From contig WEDG01000435.1 in NCBI GenBank assembly GCA_017591395.1, positions 62,001 through 126,000 on the forward strand: 64,000 bases of DNA. The letters run 5' to 3'. Shown piece by piece: positions 60,017 to 64,000 of this stretch (positions are counted from its first letter, which is position 1; each line of letters begins with the position of its first letter). The notes under the pieces were generated by a model. That model did no database searches. It was not told the DNA's origin and saw only the letters and a program-made list of their open reading frames with translations. The position numbers and the translations under genes were made by a program. This DNA is from Schistocephalus solidus (lineage: Eukaryota > Platyhelminthes > Cestoda > Diphyllobothriidea > Diphyllobothriidae).

Positions 60017-60520
60017 TCAGTTCGTTCCGCCGAGGACACAAAGGACAGCCATCATCAGCGCTACAGGCATGATGCCAAACTGCTCCCACTGTATCACGTC
60101 AAGACCTAGTATGTCACCTTGGAATCCATCAAAATTCGAACAAAGAACCGGCGCCTGAAGCTCCAGCCAACACTCATCGCGCACCTCTCCAGACAGCGAC
60201 TGGGCTTCATAGGCGATAGGCACATACACTATATTGATATGCAAAACAGCACAACCCAGATCCTCCTTACACAAAAATATACTTAAATAAGGCATGGGCC
60301 TTCCGGTCACACAAACATCCGCGTCAACGAGCAGAAAAACACATTTTGCACATGCGAATATCATGGTGAGTGATTGGTCAGCGCCGTTAGGACACGCGAA
60401 ACGCCGCTTTTGTGCATTCCAAGTCCAGTTTTCATTTCCGGTAAGATCTGGCCACGCGTAGTGCATAAACAGCACATGTGAGGTGCGTGTAGACGGAGAC
60501 ACTCGCGCCACGCCATCCAT
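60017..60520 (-). CDS. Unassigned open frame, possible exon
   Basis: A 167-codon frame, one of the longest in the window not explained by repeats. ATG at 60520 follows an in-frame TGA. The product contains HVLFMHYAWPDLTGNENWTW, ADQSLTMIFACAKCVFLLVD and SLSGEVRDECWLELQAPVLC, and it ends in a hydrophobic stretch (GIMPVALMMAVLCVLGGTN) that could be a membrane segment. There are several Cys residues and one N-x-T/S site. Family not recognised. It could be a lineage-specific surface protein exon or chance. Confidence 0.28.
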   Translation of the reverse strand: MDGVARVSPSTRTSHVLFMHYAWPDLTGNENWTWNAQKRRFACPNGADQSLTMIFACAKCVFLLVDADVCVTGRPMPYLSIFLCKEDLGCAVLHINIVYVPIAYEAQSLSGEVRDECWLELQAPVLCSNFDGFQGDILGLDVIQWEQFGIMPVALMMAVLCVLGGTN

Positions 60521-62479
60521 TGCAATCAGTGCTATTACCAGTCATCCAAAAGAACGGGGTACGCTACCTCTTACCCTGAATAGCAGTTCATGAATATGAA
60601 CCACTAAATGCACCTTAGAACTAATACTATGCCGGACTGGTCATTATGTGGAATTTTTCCAACTGACGCTGTGATTCAGCCCTACTCATGGGGCCTAGGG
60701 TAAAAATAAAATGGCTTGGAGACTTCCTGAATGACTTCCGGCAGGTCTGTTGCAGTTAGGACGGGTGAAGCACGTAAAGAGGTCCTGTTGGACTTTATTA
60801 ACCATTGCTGCGCAAGTTTGTTTTACAACAAACAATTTCACACGAAATTCGACAGTTTACAGCACGTGCAGTAGACTTCGGCAATTCCGATGAACTGCCA
60901 TGCTTCGGGATGAATGGGTTTTCTGTGCGCGGCCGATCCCTTTGATGGAAATCGATGCCGTTGTCTATCCGCATGCAAGTGAGTGTCTCTCGCCAACTTC
61001 GCGTGGCTTCTACCTCGCATCAGGGGTTCAGTGAAACACTTAGCGTGCGTGGCTGCTATGCCACTGAAAGCTCAAATAAAAACCGACAGTCTCATGGCAG
61101 CGCACGCCTTTGAAGCTGCGTGTCTCCTGCTCACGGGCGCCGGTACTCCGGTACGCCTTTCTCTTCAGTTCTTACGCACACAACAGTTGTCCGAAAATAG
61201 CCCATTCGGATTCGAGACGAGCAGAGATGGCGGCGCGTGACGACTGATCTTTGCCGACTCGTCCCCGAAAACCCCATGGACACTCCTGCGTGTGCTTGCT
61301 CCCAGCCCTCTTTGCACTCGCACTCAGTTAAGAATGCCCTCCTGATTGTATATTCATGAGTGCCGAGGCGGATACTCCGCTACTGTTTCGCATCCTATTC
61401 GACTATCTACTGCGTAAATGCTTGGAATTTCAAGGGAGTTCCTGGTCTTTATTTGTCCGCCTCTTAGGTCGAAGATGCATTGCAGCTTCGAAATGGGAGG
61501 CGACACAGAGGATGCCTCCTGAAAAGATATGTTTCCCATTTGATCCTTCGGACGCCGTTCATCGGACATATCCCGTGTCCTGTCCTAAGTGATAACATTT
61601 CACGGTCACATAGACGGACACCCGAATATTGAGAAGCAGGACAGAATCAGATGCCATGCCAAATCACAACAAAACATTGTCAGAATGCTTGTTTTCAACA
61701 AAGAAAGGTTAACTAAGGGCGGGGGGGCATTTCAGCCACACTAAGCATGACATCTTACTGTGGATCTGAAAACCTACATCCGTAAGTTGCCCGAAGGCAA
61801 AAGGAGCGTGCTGGCGTAACTGAAAAGCCAGCTTCTCTCTAACACTAATCACGCTAACCATCCATTAAAAAAACAACAGTCTCCAATTCTCCGCGCATTG
61901 ACTTGCTTACACGGCCCCAAGATCAATTGACAGCTGACTAATCGCGTCTAGGATGCAGCTGTCTCGCGCGTGATCATTGGCGCCTAATCGACAGAAAATG
62001 ATCGCAAACTGAGTGGCGTAGCAAATAAGTCATTAGAACCATGCTGATCCTCGACTTAAGGTTAGAAGCAAGTTCAATTTCCGCCATGACACAGTCGCAG
62101 TACATCTGAGAGGCAATAATCCCCACCCGAATGTCTGAACTGACAATAGTCTCCATAAAGACGACGATGCTGATATCATTTTTAGATATAAAATCGACTA
62201 CTTGCCACAAAAATCGCATGTGCTGGACCCATATAACAATTGACTATTTCAGTAGCGAGGGCGCTTTAAAATACAAGGATCATGTATAGTTTGTCCAAAC
62301 ATTGTGCATATTCGACGAAACTCGTGGAAACGGTACACCGAGTGTGAGGCTAAGGGATGACAATACATCATGAGATCCAAGGGACATGAAGTCTCGACCG
62401 GCATACAGGGCAATGTTTTCCGTGTTTCTAATACCCGAAAACATCGCATTATAAAACAACAATGCTATCTGTTGTGTCC
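60521..62479. other. No feature recognised
   Basis: Open frames of 60-85 codons on both strands without motifs. A G-rich run GGGCGGGGGGGC lies near 61719. Confidence 0.45.
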
Positions 62480-62635
62480 CTTGCAGAGAAAGTGAAATAG
62501 CCATTTCTGGCATACCAACGGTCATCAGCCAGCCATGCCCGACCCCGGGTTCTAGAAACCCCGATGCTCAACCGCACGACCTGCTGGTTAGGAGTCCAAT
62601 ACCCTAACCACTGCACTACCTCTGGGTTTGGTTAT
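62480..62635 (-). repeat. SINE family A, head and body
   Basis: AGTGAAATAGCCATTTCTGG, GGTCATCAGCCAGCCATGC, CCCGACCCCGGGTTCTAG and CCTGCTGGTTAGGAGTCCAA. The - strand has CTGATGA and GAAA, but stem II is mispaired. Confidence 0.72.
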
Positions 62636-62715
62636 GGCTGGCTGGTAAAGGCTAATAAGCCCTAAATGGCCACTCCGGTCCCCCTTGTCTTGGTCGACCA
62701 TATCCTGCCCATAGT
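62615..62715 (+). repeat. SINE family A body fragment
   Basis: CTCTGGGTTTGGTTATGGCT, AAGGCTAATAAGCCCTAAAT, GGCCACTCCGGTCCCCCTTG and TCTTGGTCGACC. It forms an inverted pair with 62480-62635. The core has CTGGTAA, so it is inactive. Confidence 0.68.
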
Positions 62716-64000
62716 ATTTGCCACACCATTTACCTTGTGTGCGAACGTCAATCCGCGTCTCCTTACCGGTCATCTCTAAATCTGCAAATTACGCTCTTTC
62801 CCGGCTCAAAATGCACATGCAAATATCCCGATTTTAGAGGTTGACATGAGCCAGGAAAGCCTGGTAACCGCGTAGTTGCCTGACTGGAGTTGGATTCCAG
62901 GGATTTTCAACTTATTTTACGGTACTCTCAGTCGGAACGTGAACATCTGGGCGTGAATAAAACGGGCAAGGTGCCTTCACTTGCATTAAATCCAAACTGT
63001 CTAAGTCTTTTCTACACCAGCAATGATGTTGCCGGAAGTCTTCAGGTTCTTTCAGTCAACGTGCGACGTTCGACAGGTCGTAAGAGACCGAGACGAAAAA
63101 GGCTGCAAGCACATGAACCCAAGGTGTTTCGTAATGAAAGATGGAGGTATATATAACATTGGACAGAACAAACGCGCATGCACTCACTAGCCAAACCAGT
63201 AATAAAGAATGATACACGAGGATAAAAAGATGCATAAGTTCGAATACGTGGTAATTAGTTCGTGCTGATTCTGAACGGACCCAGCTAAGTGACACATACG
63301 CGATATCAAGAAAAAACGAAAAGATGAGCGTTCACAGGATAGGTGAACTGGGACCATCGGATGAGCACATAGGCCCAGGCAGAAATAAAACCCGAGTAGA
63401 GAGCGCAGGGGGGGAGGAGGATTGGAGAATGGTGCATATAAAGTAGAAAAAGAAAGGAGGGTGAGCGGGCGGGCGGGAAACGACCGAGTAGAAATTAAAA
63501 AAAAAACATAGTAACATGGTCCGCAGCAACACAAACGTAGTTTAAAGTGCAGAGTCGGCGTTGACTCCCAGATCACAAAATGCCGACAGGGGGGAAGGTG
63601 AGTGTGCACATGAAGGACCTGAAGGCCCCGCGGTGCTGATAGAGGAGACGCGAACGATGGTAAGTCGCGAGGATGGGTGGATGACCATAAGAATCAATGC
63701 CGAACACACTAAGATAGTATGATGGAGATGGGAGCTGGGATAAACCAGTGTCCAAAAATCACTTCTGTCAGTGGTATCAACGAGATCTTGAGTGGACGTA
63801 TATATCCATATATATTTCCATTAGAGAGGAATCCGGACGGATGCTGGATAACGGCGCGGGGTTTGAAGGGCTAAAATGTTTCAGGGGAGATCGACCACAC
63901 GCACAACCACCAATTCGCCTTGAGAGGTTGTCTGAACGCGCCACATCGCTGGGTCCAGGTACTTCCCATCAGGTCCCATAAGGCCCTGAACGAAGGTCTG
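62716..64000. other. No feature recognised
   Basis: No repeat shared with the window and no recognisable coding motif. Purine-rich at 63400-63500. Confidence 0.45.

Overview
The window looks like intron-rich, repeat-rich nuclear DNA of a metazoan, most probably a parasitic flatworm and plausibly a diphyllobothriidean tapeworm. Two things support this: GT-AG introns of 0.5 to 3.3 kb split one conserved animal gene, and the dispersed LINE fragments join a reverse-transcriptase C-terminus to C2H2 zinc fingers (GLVGHLRIH and MGLFGHMRLHENLR type), a protein architecture I associate from memory with those genomes. The species is inferred, not proven.

The one gene I can name with confidence is the 3' half of tomosyn (syntaxin-binding protein 5, STXBP5) on the + strand. 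It has seven exons between 2830 and 13048 with compatible phases. They encode the end of the beta-propeller/hypervariable region, the conserved C-terminal core and the R-SNARE motif that ends at the TAA at 13046-13048. About 523 residues are present and the 5' exons lie off the left edge or were not recognised. One conserved exon (7271-7594) carries an apparent one-base insertion near 7556-7557. The downstream exon phase only works if that base is discounted.

The other 50 kb are mostly repeats. (1) Many copies of a tRNA-derived SINE lie throughout. Its body carries a hammerhead-ribozyme-like core, best preserved at 2336-2380. (2) Five copies of a roughly 75-bp element have a second hammerhead-like core ending in GAAACGTC, a layout known from Penelope-like elements. 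(3) 5'-truncated LINE fragments with zinc-finger ends lie at 17.5-19.8, 35.8-36.9, 51.9-53.0 and 54.7-56.8 kb. (4) A recent tandem array with a 1.37-kb unit (25.4-28.7 kb) contains tRNA-like sequences and is closed by an inverted copy. (5) Degenerate telomere-like CCCTAA blocks share a conserved non-telomeric tail (15, 30, 45, 48 and 57.6 kb). (6) There are long (TAG)n, (GA)n, (CT)n, (AAG)n and (TTG)n microsatellites.

A Q-rich, frame-broken coding-like stretch (38977-39735, +) and two antisense open frames (58843-59331 and 60017-60520, -) are the only other gene candidates, and none could be named. No prokaryotic features, CRISPR arrays or rRNA genes were seen.
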